Shown here piece by piece: positions 25,192 to 38,500 of a stretch of DNA of 64,000 nt; the first letter of the stretch is position 1; every line of letters starts with the position of its first letter. The position numbers and the translations under genes are program-made. The stretch lies in contig OY997642.1 in NCBI GenBank assembly GCA_963921795.1, positions 40,967,256 to 41,031,255 of the forward strand. The letters run 5' to 3'. The stretch comes from Nannobrachium achirus. Taxonomy: Eukaryota; Chordata; Actinopteri; Myctophiformes; Myctophidae. The notes below the pieces were generated by a model. That model had not been told where the DNA came from, ran no database searches, and was given only the letters and a program-made list of their open reading frames with translations.

Positions 25192-28100
25192 TACACAAAA
25201 ATGTCTTTGTCATTTACTGGAAATGGCTTCAAACAATGGTATAATCCTGCTGTGGTTAGTGATTTATCGTTAGCCCAGATTATGATTGCAGTAATAGCCT
25301 TTCCTGTAAGGTGCATTAGGTTGGTCAGCAATGACAGAGCAGGACTCACTGTGCCAGACCATAGTAAGACCATGGAGATTTTTTTTTTTTTTATATATTT
25401 GTTTATTTGGGTACAGCAGGTTATATGTACATACATTGGTTTGGGGTTTCGATATGGTTTAGTCCCTGTGTCCCCAATTTTTTCCTCTTTTTTTCAACAA
25501 ACACCATCTACACATAAGACAGAACCGGACACAACATAAAACAAATGCAACAAAATATACATGAAATAAACAAATACTAAAATAAATGAAGCAAAACAAA
25601 ACAAAAAGAGGTCACAGAAAGAAAGGAAGGGGTCACATCAGCTACAACAGTCCACAGACATGTCTAGTTTTCCCTCTATTGGTGTGGCAGTGAACCACTG
25701 CCCCAACCAACATAGGTTGTCAGACATGTCACTTCAGTCACTATCTGTCGGGAGAGGGGCAACCGTATCAGATGGTAAGTGATCAAGTAGAGGTTTCCAT
25801 ATTTTGGTAAAGATGTTCTCATTGCCTTTAGATCTAGCACTCATTCTTTCCATGGGTAGGATATTATATATATCTCGGTACCACTGTGCCACTGTTGGTG
25901 GTTTATCCATAATCCAATTAAACAGGATACATTTCCTGGCCAGAACTAACAATTTTTGGAGAAGTATAACATTGGATGAGTTCAGGTTCAGCGATAAGGG
26001 CCGATCTGGAAGGCTAAGAAGAAATAATCCTGGTTTCATCTTGATATTACATTTAAAAATATTGTTTATCTCTTTAGAAATTGAGGACCAGAATTTGGAG
26101 ATTGCGGGACAGTCCCAAAAGCAGTGCATATATGTACCAGTTTTATCTTTGCATTTAGAGCATAATGGAGATCTTGTGGGGTCAAACTTGTTTAAGATGT
26201 ATGGTGTCCTGTGTTGTCTATGTAGAATTTTGTATTGAGTTTCCTTGAGTCTGTTACAGCAAAATGTTTTACTACAGGAAAGAATGCTCGCCTTCCAGTC
26301 AGCTATTTCATATTTAGTTTTCAGATCCTTCTCCCAGTTTGATATTACATTATCTATGTTATGCTTATTCCAGATATCCATGAACTGATAGAAATATGAG
26401 ATAAAGCCTTTAGGCTGCGAAAACTGAATGAGACATTCATCTAGTAGACTTCTAACCAACCCACCAGGGGGGAACACCATTTCAGTTTGTATGAAGTGAC
26501 GTATTTGAAAAAAGGCAAATAAATGGTTGTTGGGTATTCCAAAATGAGATTTGACCTGTGTGAATGACATGAGCCCTTCTTCAGTAAAGAGGTCACCTAT
26601 AACCCTGATTCCCTTTCTAAACCAGAAATTAAAAGTACTGTTGTTGATACCTGGTGGGAAGTTGTTGTTACCAGTTATAGGGGTCAAGGAGGAGGAGAAT
26701 TCCTTTCTCCCCATGGAGATGGTGATTTCCCTCCAGGCCCTCACTGTATTAAAGATAAAAGATTTTTTAATGCTTGATGGTAACGACTTCGTACGGTCAG
26801 TCAGTAGACTCAACAGTGTAGCAGGTGAACAGCACCACGCATCTATATGGTTACATGTTCCACTGATGTAATCCTTTACCCATTCATGAATGATCTGTGC
26901 GTGGCAGGCCAGATTAAAATTTAGAATGTTAGGGAGTGCTAATCCACCTCTCTCTTCAGGAAGCTGTAGTGTCTTAAACTTAAGTCTGGGTTTTTTACCA
27001 TGCCAAATGAATTTGGAAAGATCTCTTTCTAGGCTCTTAGCTACCTTTCTAGTTATCCACAGTGGAAGCATTTGTATAGGGTATAATAAACGTGGTAGGA
27101 TGTTCATTTTTATAAGATTAACTCTACCTAGCCATGATATAGGAAGATGTAGCCATCTATCCAAGTCAGTTTTCACTTTTCGCAACACTGTGATAAAATT
27201 CAATCTAAACAGATCCTGTACATTTGGGGAGACCACTATCCCTAGATAAGAAAAACCTGCTGTCGACCACTTAAAAGGAAAGTTTGTAATATTGGGTGGA
27301 TCAGTGGTGCCACCTACTGGCATTGCTACAGACTTACTCAGGTTAACCTTGTATCCTGATTCAGGACCAAAAGAGTCGATTACTGACAGAATGGCCGGGA
27401 TAGAGGTCTCTGGGTTGGAAATAAATAATAAAATGTCATCTGCAAATAAAACGATTTTAAGCTTATGTTTTCCCACTTGAATACCGGATATGTCTATATT
27501 GCTTCTTATCGCCTCTGCTAAGGGTTCGATGGCGATCGCAAACAAGAGCGATGAAAGCGGATCTCCCTGCCTGGTTGATCTGGCCAGTTTAAAAGCTGGT
27601 GAACGTGTCCCATTAACCACCACACTAGCACTTGGGGAGTGGTAAAGAAGTCTTACCCATTTTATAAAGGTGTCACCTAATCCAAATTTATCAAGAGTCC
27701 CGAATAAGTAAGGCCACTCTATCCTATCAAATGCCTTTTCGGCATCGAGTGAGATGACTAAACCTTTATTTTGCGTCTCCTCTGCATGTTGAATAACGTT
27801 TAATAGTTTACGCATATTAGTCTGCCCCTGCCTATTTTTTATAAATCCACATTGGTCTGTATTAATTATTTTAGGCAGCAGTCCTTCTAGCCTTCTCGCT
27901 AGCAGCTTAGAGAGCAACTTACAGTCCACATTAATTAGACTAATTGGTCTATATGATTCACATAGCTCAGGTGATTTATTTTTTTTCAAAATTAGGGATA
28001 TGTTTGCTGCATAGAGAGTTGGGGGGAGGAATCCCTTTACAAATGACTCATTATACATACGTAGAAGTGGTTCCGCTACCATCTCTGCAAATGTTTTATA

Positions 28101-31100
28101 GAAGTCAGGGCCAAAGCCATCTGGTCCTGATGCTTTACCACTCTGAAGGGACCTAATTGTTTCAAGTATCTCGTCTTTGGTAATAGGTCTACATAGCAGA
28201 TCTTTATCTTCCTCTGTTAAGGATGGAAGATTGACTTGTTCAAGAAAGTTAGGCGCTCCCTCTATATTATTGAGTTCTGAACTATATAATTTTGTATAGA
28301 ATTCCTGCATGATTTTAGTTAGTTTTTTTGTTTCATATTGTTTGTTTCCAGAGCTGTCAATCAAGGAGGTGATGGTATTACTTTCACGCCTCCCAGCAGC
28401 TAAGCGTGCCAAAAGTCTGCCTGGTTTATTCCCCATCTCATAGAGCCTGTGTCTAGCATAGAGCAAAGAGGATTCTGCCTTTTGTGTTAATAACTCATCT
28501 AAAGCTGATTTAGTGATCGCTATTTTTCTAGAGAGGTTTTTAGAGGGGTGAGTCTTAAAATCTTCCTCAAGTTCGCCCAGCTCCTTCTCCAATTTTAGTT
28601 GTTTTTTAAGCGAGTCTTTTTTCTTAGCAGCACTGAAAGAGATAATTGACCCTCTAAGGACAGCCTTAGCGGCCTCCCATAGAGTTGAAGCATTTACATC
28701 TTCAGTGTCATTTATAGACATATACGTAGCAAACTGCTCCTTTAAAAATGTTATAAAATCAGGGCTGCTAAGAAGAGTAGGATTAAGGCTCCACTGGAAC
28801 GAACTTGAATCACGGCGAGGTGAGGTGAGACAAATATGTATGGGGGAATGATCAGAGAGTGTACGAATCCCAATGCCACTATCCTTTATTCTATCTAATA
28901 CCTGTCTAGAGGTGAAAAAGTAATCGATACGAGAAAGACTCTGATGCGGATTGGAAAAGAAGGTGAAATCTCTCTTTTGTGGATTTAGTACTCTCCAAGC
29001 ATCGTACAGGTTGAGATCTGTACATATTTCTAGAGTTGTCAAAGCTTTCTTGGAGGGGGGTTCTAGTGACGATGGACTGTGGTCGGCCTCAGGAGACAAA
29101 ACACAGTTAAAGTCACCAGATAAAATAGTAAGTGGAACCAGCATCGGAGAGATATCAGCTAGCAGTTTAGAGTAAAATTCGCTATGGTACACATTTGGAG
29201 CATATACACAGCCAATTGTAATTTTCTCACCATATAACGTACCAGTGATTAAGACATAGCGCCCTTCTATATCCTTAATACATGTTTCTAGAATAAATGG
29301 AGTGTTTTTGTTTATAAGTATTGCTACCCCTCTTTTACTTGAGCTGAAAGAAGAAAAAAAGACTTGACCTACCCACTCTCTTTTAAGTTTCTCATGCTCA
29401 ATGTCTATCAGGTGGGTCTCCTGTAGTAGTGCTATATGTACTCTCTCTTTCTTGAGCCATGTTAGAATTTTCTTTCGCTTGATCACATGATTAAGCCCCT
29501 TTACATTATTTGAGATTATTTTAGTTGTACTCATGATGACCCTTAGTTTGTTTACCTATTAATACTGTTGTTATCCTGGGATATTGACATAAAGACATGT
29601 TGAGCTGATGTGACCCACTTTCAACGTATATAAGCAAAAATGACCTTAAAAAACATAAAAAGAAAACCTCAAACATACACAAAAAGAAAAACAACAAGAA
29701 CACATATTCCTGAAAACTACATAGGCACGTGTTGCTGAGAGGTCCTGACCTAGCAAGCAAGAGATAAAACGCTCCTACCCACATTCTAAGAACACTTGTG
29801 TTCTCCATCCTAGTGGGTAACAGCAACTCTCATCAGTCCCTTTCCCCACCCCCAAATAATAATAATAATAATAATCTGTTGGTTTCATGCCACTTCAAAT
29901 TTAACTTAATATAGAACAACAACAAAAGACACACACACGATAAAATGTGTGTTAATGCAATCTGTGTTTGCTTCATCACATTTACCAACTTGAACAGCAA
30001 AATATTATCTATGACTGTTGATGAGCATATTGTGGGCATTCTTCTAACCAGCAGCACTGTATCAATCCGTTTTTTTTTTTTTTACTCTAAAACCGTCTAA
30101 AGAAAAAAAAAGAAAAGTATATAGTTTCCCCTTTTCCTTTTTCTTTCCCCTCCCCCCTATGCCCTCCCGCCAAATAATAATATGTTACTTCATATAACTC
30201 TTTAACAGCCTCTCAATGAGAGAGTAAACAATAAAAAATAAAAGAAATTAACAGAAAAATAAGAAGTAAAGTAAAATTAAGGTAATAATAATAATGATAA
30301 TATAACTGAACTTTATAATTGGTTATTTTAAAAAGAAATAATAAATGAATAGATAAAAGGGAAAAAAGTAGGAGGAGAGAAGGCGAAAGAGAAAAAAAAA
30401 CAGAAAAGAAAAGAGGAGGAGAGAGAGGAAAAAAAGGAAGAGAGAGAAAGAAAAGGAGAGAGATAGGTAACCCTAGTCTGATAGTGAACATAATTAGGGG
30501 GGGGCAGCCCTTTTTTAATATAATTTTTTTTTTTTTTTTTTGTTGCCAGCCCTAATTTTTTTTTTTTTTTTTTTTTTAAGTCCCTCAGCTCCCCCCCCCC
30601 CCCCCTCCCTCCCTCCCTCCCTCCCACCCCAAGGCAGCAGTCCATCATCAGTTGCAATTATGACATTATTCCTTAGCAGACAGATTTTCATCCTTAGCCT
30701 ACAGATCATTTCAATGATTACGTTTTTATCATGAGATCACAGACCTGTATGTTAGGTTGATGGTTCTTCAACTTCTTCCCAGCTATCTATAAAAGCTTGT
30801 GCTTCTTCTGCCTTTATGAATGCATGGTTGATGCCTTCGTGTTTGAAGGAAAGAGTGGCAGGGAAAATCATACGGAATTCGATGTTCTTCAGGATCAGTC
30901 GGCTGCAGACGTCGTTGAAGCATCTTCTTTGTTTGATGACACTTGCAGGGATATCGGCTCGGATGACAAAGTCTACTCCATCTTGCTTCATGGGCTGTTG
31001 TGATTTGAAGGCGGACATAATCTTCACCTTATCAGTAAAGTTGTGCAGCTTGATCATGACCGTACGTGGCTTGTTGTCAGCTCTTGGGCCACCTGTGCGA

Positions 31101-34076
31101 TGTGCACGATCCAATTTTATTATCCCATTTTTTGTTTGCAAGTTCAGAACCGTTGGCAGCCAAGACTCAAAGAAGGCAGTGGGCTGGGGCCCTTCCAAGC
31201 CCTCCCGGAGCCCTGTCACCTTTATGTTTTCACGACGGCTGCGGCTCTCTTGTTCTTCAGCCTTTTGGACCAGCATGATAATGGTCTTCTCGGCCTGGGT
31301 TAAGGCTAGCTTCATCACAATCAAGTTGTCCTCAGCGTCGGATATGCGTGACTCAGCCCCCTCCATGCGTGCCTCTGCTTCATCCATGCGCTTGTCATTC
31401 TTCTCCAATCGTGTGGTAATGATGTCCAATGCTTCTGTGAACTTAGACAGTTTCACCTCTAATGCAGCAGCCACTTGTGTAGAGATACCTTGGATGAGCT
31501 CAGCATTGTCATGCGGGGTCGCCATCGCCGTCACCGGTGGTGGTCCCGTGGTAGTGGGTGAACTTGAAGTTGAACTTGAACTCATTGTCTCGTCTCGTCG
31601 GCGATCCGTATTGCCTTGCAGGGTCGGAGCCGCGGCCGCCGCCGTCGCCGCCGCCGAGGGTGGTCCCGCGGCAGTGGGTGAGCTTGAAGTTGAACTTGAA
31701 CTCATTGTCTGAGAGTTATTTATTCTGCCTTCTTGTCGGCGATCCACCTCGGCGATAACTTTCGGCCTCGGTGCGGCCGTGGGTTTAGTAACAGCCGGGG
31801 CTAGGCTTGGAGTTGATTCCATTGTCTGAGAATTGTTTGTTCTCTGTACCTGCCGTCGAGCCTCACCCCGCGTTATTCTCGGATCTCTGGGGATGTAGTG
31901 GCTTGGTTTTCCTCTAGACATAAGTTGACTTAATGGGTAATATGTCAGATTAAGCCAGTATGTCTCAGATGACGAAAAACAGATTAAAAAACACAATTTG
32001 TTTTACGGGAGCGGAGGAGCCGGGTGCGTGCCGTCCTCTCAGTATCTCCGCATCACGTGACTTTGACCATGGAGATTTAAGCCTGCCTTGCTTTCATGCC
32101 TCGTTGAACAGCTCTGAGCAATATGGCACTCACTCTAGCAGAACAATTTATTTTCAACTCAAAAAGTGTCTAAATCTTACTATGCAAGAGTACTAGAAAA
32201 CACCACCAGTCACATTCTGGACAGAATGTTGTCAGTCTAGCATTTTTCACCAATGTTAACTAATGATCTTTTACAAACCGGACCAAACTCACACCTAACC
32301 AACACCACTGCTAAGATTATTGGGCTCCCCACACCCAACCTCTAAGAGCTCAACAGTAAGGCCTGCATTGCATGCAAGCAACCGCAATAGCAGCACAGGA
32401 CACCAGTAAGACTCCCTAATCGGGCAGTATACACAAAGAGGCCTGTAAGTGGCATTGGTTCCACCCACAAGTTTGTACGACAAACGGTTGCTGAGTAAAG
32501 CCAAATAAAGTTTGGTTCAATCAGAGGAGGGGGCGGGACTAAGTTAAACCAATTAAGGTGAAGGACCCTTAATCAAGTCAATTGACACCACCCACAAGTT
32601 AGTACGACAAACGGTTGATGAGTAAAGCCAAATAAAGTTTTGGCCAATGAGGGGAGGGGGCGGGGCAAAGTTAAACCAATGAAGGTGAAGGACTGTTGGA
32701 GCAGCAGGAGTCGGTGGTCCCTGGGAATTCCCCGTGAGCAGCCCAGTTGGGGTGTTGATTTGGTCATTTTTGCACTATTTGGCGGCGGTGGCAGGGGGTC
32801 CCTGGGGGTGCGTAGAGGTCCGGGGGTCCTGAAGGTTGTGGTTTGGCAGGCAAGAAGTGTGTGTGGAAAATTTCACACGGATAGGGGTAACGATGGCGGA
32901 GATATGAGTAGGGCAAAAGTGTGACGTAACGTGACGTGACGTGACGTGACAGACTGACGGACGGACGGACAGACAGACAGCCGGTGGAGGTTTTGATAGT
33001 AACTGCGACCTGAGCTGACGGTCGCAATTACTCTCCCACTCAATCACCATTTCAGCCTACTGCCCTATGGGTTGCAGGTACAGGTCACTGAGGTGCAGAA
33101 AGGCTTGCTTGGACTAAAGCTTGAAACCTGCGGCCATAGTTCCCAGCATAAACAACAAGCCTAGATGAAATAGGCCTGAATGAGTGATGTCTGTCGCTGT
33201 AGTGTCTATTGTTGTTGTGTGCTGATTTATGTATTGTTGTTTGTTTGTGTACATAAAAAAAGTCTACATATCAAAAAGAAGAATGTTCAATGCTCAATAG
33301 ATGCATTATATTTTACTTGTATGAAAACATCTAAATGAAAAATTAAATGTCCAATGCTAGTTGATATTGCAAGGCAAAAAACAAAACAAAAAATACCCAG
33401 ATCATGCTCTTGAGTAGAGACTGCAGAGATTAAGCAAAAACCCTCAAAGAAGGACAATCAGATGGGGCTTACCAGAATTCCTTCACCCCTCAATGTCTCA
33501 ATTAGTTCAAGACATTGATTGTTATTCCCAGTGCTCAAACCACTCAACGCCAGTTACAAGTTGAGCTCACCCTACCAACAGGTTCACGACACAAATAGTT
33601 TCTCTGTTTTGTATTTCGACATTCTGTGTGGAATTGTATGTGTGTGTATGTCTCAAGCTAGCCCGGGGGCTACACAGTAACTTGATTCTCTATTTCCTGT
33701 GAGTGCAGCCTCATGGCGAGGGTCAGGTAACTAAACAGCATGAACCCATCAGCAGGGTCAGAGAAGTTAGCATGGTACCGTCAAAGCACAACAGGGTCCG
33801 TTTACAAAAAACAAGACCCACCACAGTGTGTGTGTGTGCGCGTGCAACTGTAATTATGATTTACCATTATGTGTCATGTCTGAGCAAGGAAACTGCATGT
33901 GCTTGTAGATGTATATGTGTGTGTGTTCACTTGTGCACGTGTTTGTGTATGTTGTGTCAAGTTTACAATGTGGACATTCAGTGCATAAATGGACTATGTG
34001 TGTCTGTCTTCCTGGACGCATATGTGTGTGCTTTTCAACAAGGGCTGAATTGTATGTTTTATGTGTTGTGCTCGTT

Positions 34077-34148
<72 letters not shown>

Positions 34149-35538
34149 CACGCATATGCAACAGCACACATGCATTTGGTGTGTGCATATATACATTCAC
34201 ATTGTATATGCACACACTAAAGAGTCTATGTAATTAAACGTGTGTTGAAACATGGGCACTATACTTAAAGGCTGAGAGAGTATTTGTGTGCGCACATATA
34301 AATATACTGTATGTCAACTCTGTATACTTAGTTTGATGCTGGGAGGCTCAAATCACGAAAATTGGGTTATCCCTTCTATATGGTACTGAAGTTGGGCAGT
34401 AGAGTGGACCCTTTCCCTTCTGACCCTTCTGAATGATTTTTAATCTACAAATCTACTTTCAGAAAAGATCTAGCAATCTTTTCCGTTCCCAACGGTGAAC
34501 GACACGACATGGAACAGCACACATGGTTATGATTTATTTAAAAAAATGTTACCCTCTTTGCTGCGAAAAACTAAAATTTAAAAAACACTTTGTATACTGT
34601 CAGGCAGTATCACTTGTCAACCAGTAGTGGTCTTAGTAGGACCACTAGTGTCCTAGTGTCTACCACTGGTTGACAAGTTTCAAGGTTGTGAGCTTGTAGA
34701 TAGCCTGTTTTTGAAGCGTGACATGCTTCCATAGAAGACATGCTGACTATGGAATCCAAATGACCTGTACCTGCTATTATGCAGTAATAGCAGGTACAAC
34801 GGGCATTGCATAACCAAAGGTGCATGTGTTCCGACGGGCAACACACTACAGGTACGTGCAAGTACGATCGATGTAAGAGCAAAACAGCTGCTATGTGAAT
34901 ATGGTCAAACCCATTCAGGCCGGGAACACATTTTGCTGTTTGGGAGGGGCTTACAGTACATGTACAGTATGTAGCAACATATTTGTTCTGTAGGCTAATT
35001 TCTGATTTAGCCCTATTCTATAGGTTAGGCCTAAATGGGTTAATATTCCTAAATACTAAAAGGGCTGACTGCAAACATAGTGATAACATTAATTATGTTT
35101 AAAGGAAGCTGTATCCTTTTATGGCCATTATAATAGTATTCTTTATTCTCTGCATGTCTGAATAATTTGTTGACAGTCAAGAAAGAGGCCTGAATGTATA
35201 CTTTCCAAGCCCTTTTTGTTATCAGAGTACTATCAGACTACAACTAGTCATCGTGCAATTTCTCTTTCTATCACACATACAGGAGAAGGAACAGGTTATA
35301 CTGTATATGCAGCTTGAAAATGCTGCTCGCCAGTCCTAATGGTGTATGTCATACATTGTATGACTATGAAAAAAGAGTAAAGCCGCACACTCGTAGCTAC
35401 CGATGCACATTTATTATAGGACTGCACAGAATGAGAAACCAACGTTTCGGACAGACAAGCTGCCTTCTTCATTGTATGACCACACGTTAGACAGGTCCTG
35501 ACAACTTTATTAGGGCTATTACACACACACTCACACGC

Positions 35539-35578
<40 letters not shown>

Positions 35579-38500
35579 GATTAACGCATACTTTGTACGC
35601 TTCAGAACACAACGTTCTTCTGGTTTCCCAAAATTACAGGCTGCTGTATTGGGATGACGTGATGTCCACCTGAAAATGGTAAACACTAGGAACGCCCGCA
35701 CACAAAAACGCTGATGCACGCTACACCCTCTCACCTACACATAAAGAAGTACTGTAGCAGCACTTACAGGTCCATACAGAGACACACACCACCTTTCATT
35801 ATGTTACATGTCAATGGTTTATAGAGAAATCTTCATCTCAGATGCAGAGGACAAGGAGTTCTTAGTGAGTGTGTGCGTGCGAGCTGTCTTACCTCTGTCA
35901 GAGCATGAAGCTGGCCCTCGTGAACACACACTCCCATGAACCTACAAAACAACAAGAGAGGAATTAATCAGTGGAAGCATACAGTATCTGACAGGGTACA
36001 TACAGACTTGGGATGACGTGAAAGTGCCTTAGGTTGGATTCAAACCGGGATCAGCTGCAGGAAGGACTTGTCTAAGTGGTAGGCGCTCTTACTTGGTAAG
36101 CCACCAGAGCACCCCAAAACATGGTTTTAGCAGGACTAACAAGGGGCAGCCTACGATGCGACATGTGAGCTTATATATTGGCTATTTTCACCACACGAAA
36201 TAGAGCACAAGTGATTAAAACCCCTTTCAATTGATGCCCCCTCTCTCTCACAATGCACCCATATCAGCATCATTGCTAGGAGCCACCACTTTCTGTTTCT
36301 TTTGTTGACTTCTGTTTGCAATAAACTTTGCTTTTTTACTCCTACATTGCTTCCCTTGAGCCAGGGTCCTAACAGTATGAATGTGTTTGATTATGGTATG
36401 CTCACTGAGGAACAAAAGGCAATGGACACAACACTGTTTCAATCTGACATTTGTATGTTTTTGCATGATGTATACATTTCCATTTAAATGGTCAGGAAGA
36501 ATTGTGGGTAGTATGACATAATTATAGTAACATTATATTGTTACTTTTTGCCTTTATCTGTCCTACACTATTGCCTTATGTTGTTCATCTTTTGCCTTAT
36601 TGCGACCGTCAGGTCGCAGTTTAGTTGCGACCGTCAGGGAGCAGTTTACTATGAAAACCTCCACCGGCCGTCCGTCCGTCGGTCGGTCACACGTCACACG
36701 TCACACCTTTGCCCTGCTCATATCTCCGCATCAGTATATAGGGCTTGTTTGTTTATTGTATGACATCACGCCACATCATCAGCTGTGGACTCTGTGATGT
36801 CATCGTATCGCATCAGTATATAGGGCTTGTTTGTTTATTGTATGACATCACGCCACATCATCAGCTGTGGACTCTGTGATGTCATCGTATCTCCATATAT
36901 GGCCATCTCCGTATATGGAGGTATAAGTCGTCCATGCCCAAGTATGGGCTGGTGAGGTCAGACTTTGTGTGATGCGTAGGTTATCTCCATATATGGAGAT
37001 TCAACATTCCAGGCAATGCTCTCTTCCCTGGTGAGAATTGCCCCTTTATATAGGGCTTGTTTGTGTATTGTATGACATCACGCCACATCATCAGCTGTGG
37101 ACTCTGTGATGTCATCGTATCTCCATATATGGCCATCTCCGTATATGGAGATATAAGTCGTCCATGCCCAAGTATGGGCTGGTGAGGTCAGACTTTGTGT
37201 GATGCGTAGGTTATCTCCATATATGGAGATTCAACATTCCAGGTGTAACTATGGCTACCCGTATGACGTGAGAGGTGGAGGTTGTGATATTTGTGGAGAT
37301 AAGCGACCAACGGTCGCTTATCTCCCGATTAGGGAGTCTTACTGGTATCAAAACCTCCACCGGCCGTCCGTCCGTCCGTCCGTCCGTCGGTCACACGTCA
37401 CACCTTTGCCCTGCTCATATCTCCGCATCAGTATGACATCACACTGCTGACATCAGTATGACATCACACCGTACACAAATGACCCTTATATAAGACCGGC
37501 ATTATCTACCGACAGATTAGTAACAAGATGTCAAAATCGTTGAAGGTTGAATCTCCAGATATGGAGATAACCAACACATCCCTCCATATATGGAGATAAC
37601 CGACGAATCTCATTAAGTCTGACCTCACAAGCCCCATATTTGGACACGATGGAGGTTTTGAAGTTATATGTTGTTTGTGTCCAAATATGGGGCTTGTGAG
37701 GTCAGACTTAGTGAGATTTGTCGGTTATCTCCATATATGGAGGGAGAACCAGCTTATGAGCCGATGAGTTGTGTCAGAGTCGAGATCCTGCTTGCATCTA
37801 ATCTGTCGGTAGATAATGCCGGTCTTATATAAGGGTCATTTGTGTACGGTGTGATGTCATACTGATGTCAGCAGTGTGATGTCATACTGATGTCAGCAGC
37901 TATGTCTCTATATATGGAGTTATATGTTGTTTGTGTCCAAATATGGGGCTTGTGAGGTCAGACTTAGTGAGATTCGTCGGTTATCTCCATATATGGAGGG
38001 AGAACCGGCTTATGAGCCGATGAGTTGTGTCAGAGTCAAGATCCTGCTTGCATCTAATCTGTCGGTAGATAATGCCGGTCTTATATAAGGGTCATTTGTG
38101 TACGGTGTGATGTCATACTGATGTCAGCAGTGTGCAGTGGTGCTTTGGGATTTTTTTTTCCGGGCGGACGGTCATTTATTGACGTCACATGCACGCGCGT
38201 GCACGCGCCTCTAGAGGCTATTTAGATAGAAAGGATGTCAGCAGATCTAATGGTGGGAAACAATAGTTTTCTAGTCTTAATTACATTTGCATTGTTACTT
38301 AAGATTTTATGTTCTACTTTCTTTAAATTCATTTAGAAAATACAGCGCTGCAGTAGGATAGAGAAACAAAGTTTGCCTTGAACGAATCTCAAACACTAAA
38401 TACCACAGTAATGGATGAGGACACACACACATCGACACATGCACATGCAGTCACAGCTGGAAACCTAAGTAGGCTATCCATATGAATAGAGGCTTGAGGA

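Larger units (their letters stand above)
25382..32064 (-). mobile_element. Full-length L1-clade LINE with 14-bp TSD
   Basis: Flanked by the perfect duplication GACCATGGAGATTT at 25368-25381 and 32065-32078. On the minus strand it has a 5' UTR of about 143 bp, ORF1, an inter-ORF gap of about 1.2 kb, ORF2, a 3' UTR of about 340 bp and a short poly(A) (T run at 25379-25392). Both ORFs are open. It lies in TESK2 intron 4 in the same orientation as the gene. Perfect TSDs and open frames argue for a recent insertion. Confidence 0.93.

Noticed and set aside
27307-27320. Perfect CTCF consensus inside L1 ORF2
   Set aside because: Lies in conserved coding sequence (minus-strand CCAGTAGGTGGCAC), so codon content explains it as well as regulation does.
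30816-31712. 298-residue plus-strand ORF
   Set aside because: Antisense shadow of L1 ORF1.
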